From Phlebotomus papatasi (Eukaryota; Arthropoda; Insecta; Diptera; Psychodidae), in contig NC_077223.1 of assembly GCF_024763615.1 (NCBI RefSeq), positions 74,772,627-74,836,626 of the forward strand: a DNA stretch of 64,000 nt, read 5' to 3'. The first letter of the stretch is position 1. Each line of letters begins with the position of its first letter. Below, piece by piece: positions 36,901-45,879 of this stretch. The notes below the pieces were generated by a model. That model made no database searches. It saw only the letters and a program-made list of their open reading frames with translations, and was not told where the DNA came from. Position numbers and translations under genes: made by a program.

Positions 36901-39900
36901 ATGTCGATCTCATTTACTCTCACTGAAATTTTAAAAACATATTTACAAAACAAAAGTTATTGTGCGCTAGGCATTATGCCAAACGAACAATAACTTTTGT
37001 TTGTAAACATGTTTTCAAAATTTTCTATAAGAGTGAACGAGATGACTAGATCTAGATTTCATTCACTCTCACTGAAACGTCAAAAATATGTTTACAAAAC
37101 AAAACTTATTGTGCGTTGGGCATTAATCTCCAACTTTTGCCTAAACACACGACTTTTTTGGGCCAGAGGGTAAAGAAAATATGGATTATTTTAATAAAAT
37201 ATTCTACTATCATGTTGAATTTATCAATGATCTAATAAACATAAAATAATACCTCTTTATATTAAAATTTCACATTTTAATAATTTTTTTCGGACTCCGA
37301 CAGAGTCAATTGGTCTGGAAATAATTAGTTGACTCTATCGAGGTCCCACTATATTTTACAAGTGTTCTGTATATTTTCAGATAGTCGAAATTCAAGTGAA
37401 ACTAACGGACATAGTTAATTTGAATATGGTTCACATTCATTTAGCAATTTAGTCCTGAAAATAATTTCACCTGCGGGAAACTGCCCCACCCTCCCCTAAT
37501 GAGAAAAGCATTAGCTTAGCACTAACCTGTTCAGCTGAGAGATTCTCATTCATGAGATCCACCAGATGCAACATCTCTTGCGATGAGCAAATCCCTTTGC
37601 GCTTCAGCACAAAATTTCCCTGACTCACAGCACAATTGGTCACGGGAGTACTAGACTTTGTTGCTTTGTCTGACGACTCAGTCAGCTTGTCCGTGGAATG
37701 GTACTGCTTGAGGGTATCACAACTGCTGGAGAGATCCTTCTCCAGTTTGGTCCATTTGTTGGCCTCCTTAAAATTGGTCTGTGATGGAAATTTCTCCGAT
37801 CCCAAACTGTCATTAATTTCACAGAAAACTGTCGATTGATTGTGCCCAGAATAGAGATCAAAGTCTTCCCGTTCGTAGATGGGCTTGCGTTTGTTAAAGC
37901 TGAATATTTTGTTTTTCTCAACATTCTTCGAAGCTGCCTTCTTTACCATGAGATTTTTGTCATCTGTATTGTACAGAGGCTTTTCGAAATCCTTAAAATT
38001 TTCCCTTAGAGTTGCTACACTCCTTCCTTGAGCATTGCCCTCGCCATCAGCTGCTGATCCGGAGAGATTGTCAATGATCCGGGGAGTTGTGACACAATTG
38101 CCCACTTCAGCTACCACTAAATCTTCGTTGTAGCGTTTTATTAGGTAGAAGAAGTGGATGAACATGTGCCAGAGGAAGGAGAAACCTGACAATCCCGCTG
38201 AAACTCCTGAAAATTCCAAAGAGAGAAATGTGTCTAATCCGAAGGGTAGGATGTAGAGCCCTGCACGGGTCGGGTTTTTGGGGTTTTTTTTCAACCTGCA
38301 TCCGCAATGGATTTGACCCGTACCCGACCCGACCCGTTGAAATTTAGTGCTGCCCGTCCCGACCCGACCCGCAAAAAAAATTTAATACCCGTACCCAATG
38401 CAAGAAATGTATAAATTTACCCGTCTCGAACAATAGTAACCCGAAAATAATTAACTCAATCAAAATTCTCGCACTTTCGATTAATTTCTGTTTAATAAGT
38501 ACTCCAAGATCAAGAAAAGTCATCATATAAATGCAACAATATCTTGTAAAATACATGCAATTTATAAATTCCAAGCTCAGAATAAAAATCAAGCATATTC
38601 TATATTGCATAGGCATGGGATATTTTTTTTATTTTTATAATAAACCTTAAAATTATTATTCGATTTTTGCTATAAGACGTCGATAAAACTCGCACGTATA
38701 TTGCGTAAAACGGTCTTCGCCACGTTAGCCGCTTAAGTGTTCAAACCTCGCAATACTTCAGCATAAAATGCTCTAACCTTCAATGTAGTTAAACTCTCAC
38801 TCGCACTGGCCAAATATAAAACGATTGAAATTGCGCTGTTACAGATGATGTACAAAACAGTTCTGATTAAGCTCAAAACAAGAAACAACTCAATCATAAA
38901 ATGGTTAATATTGCGCTTAATATCACGCACAGCTCAATCATAAAACGATAAATGCGCTTAAAATCACACACAGCTCAATCATAAAACGGTAAATGCGCTT
39001 ACAATCACACACAGTTCAATCGTAAAATGGTAAACATCGCTTAAAAATACGCACATCTCAATCATAAAACGATTTGGATTGCGCTTAAAAAAGCGCATTC
39101 TGAAACGTTTTATAACTGAAATGTGCGTGTTTTAAGTGCAATATCAACCGTTTTATGATTATGCTGTGCGTAATTTTAAGTGAATTCTTAATCGTTTATG
39201 ATACAGCTGTTCGTGATTTTAAGCGCATTTACGGTTTTATGATTGAGCAAGTGAAGATTGAGCTGTGCGTGATTTTAAGCGCATTTACCGTTTTATGATT
39301 GAGCTGTGCGTGATTTTAAGCGCATTTACCGTTTTATGTTTGAGCTGTGCGTGATTTTAAGCGCATTTACCGTTTTATGTTTGAGCTATGCGTATTTTTA
39401 ATGGCAATCTTAGTAGTTATATGATTGAACTGTGCGTATTTTTAAGCGCAAACCTAACCGTTTTATGGTTGATTTGTGCATATTTTTAAGAGCAATCCTA
39501 ACAGTTTTATAACTAAGCTGGGCGTAAGCGCAATTTTATCCGCTTTTTGTTTGAACTGTGCATGTTTTTAATCGTAATTTTCTCCGTTGTTTTGTTTGAG
39601 CTGTGCGTGTTTTTAAGCACAATCTTAACTGTTTTATCCTTAATCCTCAATGCTTGTTTTTAGCACAATTTTTACCGTTTTATACTTCATCTGTGCGTAT
39701 TTTGACTACAATTTTAACGAAATTAATTTAATTTTAATGACATAACATGTTGAATTTGATCAAACATATTAGTATTGATCAATTTTGATAGCCAGATATT
39801 AGTGGACTATACAATACCTAGTCTACTTTCATGTATTTATCAGTGAATCAAATTTTTAATTAAATAAAAATCAGTTTTTCTAATAATTGAGAAGATATTT

Positions 39901-41870
39901 TTAGACAAGAGTAAATTTAATCTTATTTTTATGAGAAAATATATTTCAAGGATATATTTACAAATTATACTCCTGAACAAGTCTAAGAATTCATAATACA
40001 AAATAATTTATTAAATTTATTAAATTTCAGAAAATATAGTTTTTGAGTAGAAGTCCGATCGTGGTAGACTTAAAAAGGAATTCCAAAAATTATCTTGCTA
40101 TCTTTATCCCGGGAATAAGCGTTTTTCGCGCCCGAAAAAATTTAGGAAAATGGCATTATGCACCTGGAGGTGGTTGCGTTTGATTAAGTCTAAAAGAGCT
40201 TTATTTATAAATAGGACTTTTTGGTTTGTACCCGGAGTTCTTCAAGAAATTGTCAGAATATTCAAAAATTTTAACTCAATTAAAGAAATTTAATTTTTTT
40301 TTTAAATAAGCATAAAGTGTTTTTTTTTCAATTTTGCGCTTCACAAAGCAGTATATGTTAATGTGTAATTCAACAATGGTTTCACAAAATAATATTCAAT
40401 ATTAGGCAAACATGCATAGTATGAGCATAATAGCATAATCCCGTCAGGTGCGTAATTCTTGGATCTCGTCTAAATATTATTTGTCTTCGTCAGATCACTT
40501 TATGATTTCTTTAAATTCATATGCTTTTCCGATCACATAAATTGTTCTTTGATTTATCATATCGTTTTCTATGTTTCTGTAAACTTCGCCAAAGCTTAAT
40601 CAATTAAAAAAAATGTGTTTAAAAAATCCTAGAAATCAGGTCGGATAGGGTAAGTGTGTCAAATTTCGTCATAGTTGCATGCAAGCGTCAAAGTCTCAAG
40701 TTTGAAATGTAATATTTTAAATACAAATTGATTTTTTTTATTTTTTCTTTTGAAAGAGTGTTGCTTGGAACATTGTAAAGAGTTTACCGTCTTGATTTAC
40801 TCCAAAATCATTTTTAAGACATTTTAAAATGAATAAAAATATAGACATAGCTTTGGTACCCTATTTCGGCCACCTTCATTCTCATAGTTCCTTGCCCTTC
40901 GGGAATACTTCCAATATCTTTTTCATGTCATCTCGTTTGTCGAATCTGCATTTTTTGTAATTCTTTTGTATTGTATAATCTCTAGAGTACGTAAAATCTA
41001 AAAGTTCATGGAAATTCGAGGAATAAAAAAGGTGGCCGAAATTGCAAGCTGGCCGGAATTTTGCACACTTACCCTAAATGTTTAAGTACCCGAAAATTTG
41101 AAGGGTTGTATCCGTGACCCGCCCGACCCGCAGAAAATAAAATAAAACCCGCCCGACCCGCAAAAAAGCATGCGGGTATCCGCGGGTCGGGCCGGGTATG
41201 CAGGGCTCTAGTAGGATGTTTCTTTTTTTTGGGGTTTTCTCACCTGTTATGACACATTTGTACTTCCGATGGATGATTAGGAAAGACTGGAAGATGAACT
41301 GGGGGCAATACTGCAAGACGGAATTAACCGTCTGAATGGCATTCACTTCACGGATTTTGTACCTGACCACATCAACCTCCTGAATAGGTCCTTTCTCTAT
41401 CGTTCTGAGGATATTGTGGTACCTAAAGCAATACCCAATTGATAGACCAAAGTCTCTGGTACATTCCTGATTTGTAAACTCACCGGAAAGGTATTCCCAT
41501 GAGACAGAGATGCCAGAAAATGGCATTTCCGGACATTCTCTGTTCCTCTGACTTCAGCAACACCAGAGAATATATTTGGCACAGAATTTGTGGCACGACA
41601 ATTATGGTGAGGGTCACCGTGGCCCATTGAAGTTGATTTTCGTGGAAATAGTAGATAACAAGGCACACATCTGGGGGAGACAATAAAGGAAGCCCAATTT
41701 TTAGTAAACAAGAGAGTGAGGTTAGATGGGGGCCACTTAATTGATATTTGCAGGAATACTGACTCACCTGTTATGAGTTCAGTCACAAATATTAAGGCAC
41801 TGAACCAGATGAAATATGTCTCGATGGAGTAGTGAATAATATTGGCACGATTTTGCTTGTTTTCCTCCAT
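33970..41870 (-). CDS. XK-related (XKR-like) multi-pass membrane protein
   Basis: XKR proteins are plasma-membrane proteins; some vertebrate members act in caspase-triggered lipid scrambling. Exons on the minus strand: 41870-41768, 41670-41484, 41422-41244, 38206-37527, 34755-33970. They total 1,935 nt, 644 residues, with all phases consistent. Family features: an N-terminal membrane helix (FIWFSALIFVTELITG), then DVCLVIYYF, TLTIIVVPQILCQIYSL, and the CPQFIFQSFLII segment typical of the PQL helix, then FSFLWHMFIHFFYL. After about residue 185 the protein becomes a long Ser/Asp/Glu/Lys-rich cytosolic tail. The C-terminal membrane half of vertebrate XKRs is not recognisable, so this is a short or diverged member. 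Introns 1 and 2 are 97 and 61 bp, while 3 and 4 are 3,037 and 2,771 bp because of transposon insertions. The start codon is the only Met in the first exon. XKR membership is inferred from motifs; the gene structure is firmer. Confidence 0.72.
34854..35899. mobile_element. TIR-bounded segment carrying a fragment similar to SUN-gene exon 1
   Basis: The left end CTTTCAGGCTGCGCACACAC and the block ATCATTTCATATTTTTTCC (34886-34904) recur inverted at 35862-35899 (GGGAAAAATATGAG.., GAAGCCTGAAAG), so this is a ~1-kb terminal-inverted-repeat unit. Inside it, 35719-35775 resembles the coding sequence of SUN exon 1. Target duplication is unclear. Confidence 0.5.
35719..35775 (+). pseudogene. Decayed fragment similar to exon 1 of the SUN-domain gene
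   Basis: By eye about 80% of ~56 bases match 27497-27552, including an unbroken GATTTCATCCTTGA followed by TAAAACT after one mismatch. Weaker resemblance continues upstream (TTATT-ATTCTT, GAGAAAA) and at the donor (GATGAGTT against GGTGAGTT). It has a frameshift-causing A run and cannot be translated as an anchor. Either a captured or duplicated exon, or the SUN exon itself overlaps an old repeat. Confidence 0.5.
36180..36433. mobile_element. Half copy of the GCCCTGGACACAC MITE
   Basis: It shares TTAAGCCAATTTAGGCGATT and AAGTGAATAATTCTTRTTG, and the right terminus AAGTGTGTCTAGGGCA, with the complete element at 55461-55942. The left terminal repeat is missing. Confidence 0.65.
36539..37351. 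mobile_element. TA-flanked MITE (CAGTGGGACCTCGATAGAGT ends), middle of a nest
   Basis: The left CAGTGGGACCTCGATAGAGT and the right ACTCTATCGAGGTCCCACTA are near-perfect inverted repeats flanked by TA. The ends resemble the CAGTAGACTCTC element at 43851-44084, which suggests a related mariner-type superfamily. Confidence 0.75.
36828..37122. repeat. Two-unit tandem of the palindromic TTA MITE
   Basis: Units 36828-36973 and 36977-37122, both 146 bp, with TTA before, between and after. They are the same family as the array at 9376-10618. As the minimal array, it shows the unit boundaries cleanly: TGCC..GGCA-TTA-TGCC..GGGCA-TTA. Confidence 0.9.
38890..39720. repeat. 41-bp minisatellite in two opposed blocks
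   Basis: The unit is TTGAGCTGTGCGTGATTTTA plus AGCGCATTTACCGTTTTATG and one base, 41 bp. The right block (about 39105-39720) has about a dozen copies, near-identical at 39258-39400 and decaying outward. The left block (about 38890-39100) carries four to five copies in reverse complement. The switch near 39100 makes a very large inverted repeat. Confidence 0.85.
40648..41074. mobile_element. TA-flanked MITE (GGGTAAGTGTG..CACACTTACCC)
   Basis: The 427-bp element has TIRs GGGTAAGTGTGTCAAATTTCG and GGAATTTTGCACACTTACCC, with TA duplications. It is nested inside the hAT element of XKR intron 3. Confidence 0.75.
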
Positions 41871-42405
41871 CGCTCATGGTAAACAATTAAAAATACGCCA
41901 GCGCCCGGGTGGCGACTGCAGAAAACTGGGGAATTTTTGGGGGAAATTCTAATGTCACATGGCAACACTAAAGGTGGTGGATTTAATATTCCCCTCTCCC
42001 CACAAATGGAGCGTATTTTTTGGAAATAAAGGCAAAATTACTACGATTACTGCATTAATTATCCCTACTTTTAAGGCGGTAGCATAAGTAGGCTAAGCGA
42101 TTATGAAAATAATAAAAGTGGACTCACGAGTGACGAGTGAAATAAATTATCATAAATCCGTTGGATTTAAAATTAAAAAAGTACAGCAAACTTCAGGTTT
42201 CTTGCTACGGTAAAAAAATCAAGAAGAAGATTTTCCACCTCCTGCTCGCTCAGTCGAGTTCAGTCGTTTCAGTTCGCTCTTTGCGTGTTGTTTTGTTGTG
42301 TGAAAATTCTGTGTGTCCAGTGTAATCCATCCAGAGTTTCTGGTGGAGTGTGTTATACCCCACAAGTCCAGTCCAACTATGGACGAGTAGAAACGTTTGT
42401 GCACA
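41871..42405. promoter_or_regulatory. Divergent promoter region between the XKR-like gene and sphingosine kinase
   Basis: Only 535 bp separate the two start codons, so both promoters and 5' UTRs must share or abut here, unless upstream non-coding exons exist outside. Three TCAGT initiator-like motifs cluster at 42250, 42260 and 42269 on the kinase side. It is GC-richer than surrounding DNA and free of the repeats that fill neighbouring introns. Initiator use is inference. Confidence 0.55.
42379..42390 (+). promoter_or_regulatory. Minimal upstream ORF (Met-Asp-Glu-stop) ahead of sphingosine kinase
   Basis: ATGGACGAGTAG precedes the main ATG (42406) by 15 bp after its stop. G at +4 favours initiation, although position -3 is a pyrimidine or weak. 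If translated it would reduce or regulate kinase synthesis by requiring reinitiation over a very short gap. Confidence 0.4.
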
Positions 42406-43319
42406 ATGAGTATTTACACAGGTGATTCGATAAAATTGCAAGATTACTCCATGGTGGAGCACAATTCGTCCCCTGGGCATGTACAGTTGAGTGAAAAGTG
42501 TGGGGAGAAGGTCTTCCTGGCGGAGACCTTTTACATCAGCTCCAAGAAAAATACAGTGTTTCAGGTGCGTCTCACGGAAAAGGGATTGTGCCTGCGAAAG
42601 GAGTCCAGCAATGGTGTGAAGGAACAAACAATCCTTCTGGCGGATATAATTGGGTGTCGGTGCTTGCGGAGCAAGAGAAGAGGTCATGGGGGGTCTGCAT
42701 GTGCATGCTCAGCCCTTCCTGGGCCAGCACAGCTGAAAGTGGTGGAAGCAAATTCGGGGGAACAGGATGAATCGGATGCCAGTGCATATCTCTATATTTA
42801 CGCGTACATCCTCAAGAGGAGTCGTCGTGGTGGTCGTCGGGAACGTACCACAATTACTCTCAGATTCCGTTCTTTTGATAAATATGAGGATAACAATCGT
42901 GAAGCCCAAAAGTGGCGTACAGCAATCAAAGCTCTCATCAATGATGAGATTCCCAAGACTCCCACGTACACTCCCTCAGACACTAGAAAGATGCTCGTGC
43001 TGCTTAATCCCAAATCCGGCTCCGGTAAAGCTCGTGAGTCCTTCCAACAGCGTGTAGCGCCAATTTTTGTGGAGGCGGAACTCCCCTTTGAACTCCATGT
43101 AACTAAGAGGGCTAACTACGCGAGGGAGTTTGTGCGTACGAGGGATATATATGCCTTCAGAGGCATTGTGGTGGTGGGAGGCGATGGGATCTTCTACGAG
43201 GTGATCAATGGGATGCTGGAGCGAGCGGACTGGGAGCGGGCTTTGGAGGAAGTCAGCGTGGGAATTATCCCATGTGGATCTGGAAATGGACTTGCAAGGT
43301 CTATTGCCCACATTTACGG
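42406..43319 (+). CDS. Sphingosine kinase, first coding exon (N-terminal 304 residues; 5' partial gene)
   Basis: Phosphorylates sphingosine to sphingosine-1-phosphate. Start at ATG 42406. Residues 1-190 are a PH-like N-terminal extension, and the diacylglycerol-kinase-type catalytic domain starts at about 196 (MLVLLNPKSGSGKA, the nucleotide-binding loop). Then come TKRANYAREFVR, the catalytic-region motif VVVGGDGIFYEVINGM (Gly258-Gly259-Asp260-Gly261), ERADWERAL and PCGSGNGLA (291-297). These motifs, especially DW after the GDG loop and GSGNGLA, separate sphingosine kinases from diacylglycerol kinases. The exon ends TACGG before GTAAGT at 43320. I find no further exon of the C-terminal half before 64000, so the intron exceeds 20 kb. 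It could be an Sk1- or Sk2-type gene; I cannot tell which. Confidence 0.92.
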
Positions 43320-43389
43320 GTAAGTCCTGAAAATTGTTTGCAATTTTTAGGGAGATCCATTGCAATAGGGGGAAGTGATGCACCTTTAA

Positions 43390-43527
43390 CCCTTTATAAA
43401 CGAGATGTCAAAAAATCAGGGTCTAAAAAAATCAGTTTTTCTGATTTTTTGGAGCAAAAAGGTAGCTTTTGAAGGTCGTAGGGAAAATTTCATTTTTGGG
43501 ACACCGGTGACCCAATTGTCCTTAAGG
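43390..43527. mobile_element. Short piggyBac-like MITE with TTAA duplications
   Basis: Flanked by TTAA at 43386-43389 and 43528-43531. The left end CCCTTTATAAACGAG and right end CAATTGTCCTTAAGG correspond to the CCCTTTAAGGACGA terminal repeat of the larger copies ending at 24095 and 63680. Only 138 bp long. Confidence 0.65.
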
Positions 43528-43703
43528 TTAAAATCTGGTTTGTTTTCAAATGGAAAACTGAGTGATATCATAATGCGATTTAGGTTCATAATTGTTTTGC
43601 GGAGTTAAATAATATCCATAGTAGGGTAGACTGGGGCAAAAAGTCACAAATCGAAAAATTCAAAATTCAATATCTTCCAAGGTAAAAAAGATAGCGGCTC
43701 AAA

Positions 43704-44218
43704 CAGGGGCCTCTCGACATTTCATTTTTCCATACGTTTTTGCATAGAGGCACTGAAGACTATTGGCAAGTTTTTTCCTAAAGAGAATTGACTTATCAGT
43801 TTAATATATTTAGAAATCGAAAATCATTAAAAGCTATCTAAAAATACATACAGTAGACTCTCTCTCAATCGGGAATATGGGGCAAAATGTCATCCGGTTT
43901 AGCGATCGAATTGAGCGTCAAAGCTTTTGTAAATTCCACAATTAGCGCTCAATTATAAAGAATCACGATAAAATAGGAAGAACTACAGCGAATTTTAGCG
44001 AATTAGCTTCATAATTAAACATGAAAATTGTCAACAAAATTTGTCGCCCGATTGAGAAAGAGCCGATTGAGCGAGAGTCTACTGTATTTCATAATGCTCG
44101 CCGAAATAATACAAGAACTACGAGGAAATTTGTTTAAGATGCGGTGCAATATCTGCAAAATTTTTACAAGGAAAAGTGAAAAATATCTTCACGTTTTATT
44201 AGGCTTGATGGGCCCCTG
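43704..44218. mobile_element. hAT-like MITE (CAGGGGCC..GGCCCCTG), interrupted copy
   Basis: Perfect 8-bp inverted ends CAGGGGCC and GGCCCCTG with flanking direct repeat GCTCAAA on each side. The body matches 10150-10424 except for an inserted element at 43851-44084. It sits inside 43624-45049. Confidence 0.8.
43851..44084. mobile_element. TA-flanked MITE (CAGTAGACTCTC..GAGAGTCTACTG), innermost
   Basis: The 234-bp element with ends CAGTAGACTCTCTCTCAATC and GATTGAGCGAGAGTCTACTG is flanked by TA. The paralogous site at about 10288-10298 reads ACATATTTC with a single TA, so boundaries and target duplication are exact. Mariner-type by target and TIR style. Confidence 0.88.
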
Positions 44219-45056
44219 GCTCAAATTTATTTCTATAGATAGCCTCCATACGTCTTCTTCAATGTCGTAAGTTTCTTAGAATTTGAACAAGGAATTTAGA
44301 AAATAAAAAATATCGAAATTTTTAGCCCTATTTTTGAAATATTTTCCTTGGAGAAGATAACAATTATTACCTACTTATTTTCCAAAATTGATGCACTGGT
44401 GAATATTTCCCAAATTATCTGGATATTCTTTGAATACGAATCCGCTATCTATTTTAGAATTTTACAAAGATTCTTTTCTCCAGAAATCCTTTTATTAAAA
44501 ATGACCACTTGGGGTAAAAAGTAACAAGAGCTATGGAGCAAAAAGTAACAAAAACCGAAACAATTTCTGATGTCCCACGGTGAAGAGAAACGTCAATGTT
44601 ATGTGTAGCCGCTTGTTTGCACTGGTCAAACGATTTGCAGTCTTTTGTGTGTTTTTTTGTAAAATAGCTCAAAATGCGCTTTTCTTGCTCAGATAGAGAA
44701 AACGGTGTTTTACAAAGGTGTACATACATGAATAAATTTTCTATGAAAATATGTCCTCTAGGTATTTTTTTCAAATTTACGGAAGCCCGTAATGAAGCGA
44801 GTCAAAATGTGATAATATCTTATGCCTGATACTATTTGCCCCAGCATTTTTGAGAATAGTTACAAAATTACCTTTTAGAAATTGGTTCGATAATCGTATT
44901 TCCTTACAAAATGGAGGAAAATTACTTTCACAAAGTTGTAGAGCAGTAAATTTCCTATAAAACTGTGCTAATTAGAAATTTTGGAGGTGCTCGGATAGCT
45001 TTTAAAAAAATAAAATATCCGTTTTGTTACTTTTTGCCCCAGTCTCCCCTAATGTA

Positions 45057-45185
45057 TTGGACACACTTACGACTTGAGTCGAGAAACGGCTTAACGTAAT
45101 TATAATCAGAATAACGATTAGGATTAGGTTATATTTCCATCAGTTTCTAAGACGTCTCTCGACTTAAGTCGTAAGCCTGTCCAGC
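45057..45185. mobile_element. Palindromic MITE (TGGACACACTTACGACTT ends)
   Basis: The left GGACACACTTACGACTTGAG with TCGAGA is mirrored at the right by TCTCGACTTAAGTCGTAAGC and CTGTCCA. About 129 bp. Its outer motif resembles the ends of the 55461-55942 element. Confidence 0.6.
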
Positions 45186-45396
45186 AATTAAGGACAAGTT
45201 TCGTTTACAAATTGAAAAAAAATCCCTATTTTAGAAGTGACCCAATTGCAAGGTGCCTCACTTCTCCCTACTGAAATTTTTTTCGGAATATTTGCTCCCA
45301 GAATTTATTGGATGACTTCAAGAACATGAAATACAAAGGGGTGGCAAAACGTCCCAGGCTTTGCGAAATGCTCGAACTCGTGTATTAGATGCTATA

Positions 45397-45650
45397 GGGT
45401 AAAGTGGTACAAGTTGGACAGTGGTACAAGTTGGACAGTGCAGTGGTACAATTTGGACAGGGCTTTTTGTCTTGATAAATGTAGTACTTCATTTTTATTT
45501 GTATATTTTTAATGCTCTAGTTTTATAATTTGGTTCCTTGTGCTTAAAAACAAATTTTGTACTGTATTTATCAAGAAAAAAGCCATGTCCAACTTGTACC
45601 GGCGCATTGTCCAACTTGTAACACTAATTCCAAATTATATCACTTTACCC
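45397..45650. mobile_element. Pogo-type MITE (GGGTAAAGTGGTACAAGTTG ends), TA target
   Basis: The 254-bp element is flanked by TA. The left end GGGTAAAGTGGTACAAGTTG, with GGACAGTG repeated three times, is matched at the right by TGTCCAACTTGTA repeats and CACTTTACCC. It shares GTACTGTATTTATCAAGAAA and TTTGGTTCCTTGTG with the right side of the transposase-bearing element at 49202-50851, which makes it a probable deletion derivative. Confidence 0.8.
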
Positions 45651-45879
45651 TACCTCGAAAGTACTTTCGCATCATTTACCGTTTACCGGTACTCAACAAA
45701 TAGTTTAAAGAGTAATAAAAATTATATTCGAAACAAAAGTTACTTATCGGTAAATAACCGGTTCATTACTGGTACACAACCGATTTGAACCGATTTATAA
45801 AAGACTCAAAATATTTTCCAAAATACACCTCAGGAGTAATTTAAATGGATTTCGTATAAAAATTATTTATCGGTTATGA

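Larger units (their letters stand above)
36469..37496. mobile_element. TA-flanked MITE (GGGTAGGGTGGGG..CCCCACCCTCCCC), outer of a nest
   Basis: Terminal repeats GGGTAGGGTGGGGTAATTTC and the right-end complement GGGGAGGGTGGGGCAGTTTC, TA on both sides. Its right end is only 30 bp from the XKR exon 4 donor. It contains a second MITE and the palindromic array. Confidence 0.7.
34756..37526 (-). other. Intron 4 of the XKR-like gene, filled with nested MITEs
   Basis: The donor GTTAGT starts at 37526 and the acceptor TTTTCAG ends at 34756. From donor side: element 36469-37496 containing 36539-37351, which contains the array 36828-37122; then half of a TTA-type MITE (about 36180-36433); then a TIR-bounded segment (34854-35899). 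Confidence 0.8.
38254..41210. mobile_element. Non-autonomous hAT element (TAGAGCCCTGCA ends, 8-bp TSD GTAGGATG)
   Basis: The terminal repeats TAGAGCCCTGCA and TGCAGGGCTCTA are perfect. The flanking GTAGGATG (38246-38253 and 41211-41218) is an exact 8-bp duplication, the hAT signature. Both ends carry many ACCCG/CGGGT subterminal repeats (38269-38430 and 41090-41195), the usual layout of hAT transposase-binding sites. No transposase ORF is present in 2,957 bp. The interior holds an inverted minisatellite (38890-39720) and another MITE (40648-41074). It occupies nearly all of XKR intron 3. Confidence 0.9.
43624..45049. mobile_element. TA-flanked MITE (GGGTAGACTGGGGCAAAAAG ends), outer of a three-level nest
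   Basis: Left TIR GGGTAGACTGGGGCAAAAAG and right TIR CTTTTTGCCCCAGTCTCCCC, TA on both sides. The host sequence has GGGGTAAAAAGTAAC-like repeats internally (44513, 44531). It is interrupted by a hAT MITE at 43704-44218. Confidence 0.75.

Noticed and set aside
38935..39480. Regularly spaced direct repeats resembling a CRISPR array
   Set aside because: Units are contiguous 41-bp tandem repeats without unique spacers, in an insect intron.
41428..41526. Continuous ORF reading through the 61-bp XKR intron 2
   Set aside because: Reading through (residues EYLSGEFTNQ..) breaks the family-like GIPFRYHNIL join given by the GT-AG splice at 41483/41423, so the intron model is preferred.
42397..42405. 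Upstream TTG as an alternative start of sphingosine kinase
   Set aside because: Non-AUG initiation is unlikely when an ATG follows nine bases later.
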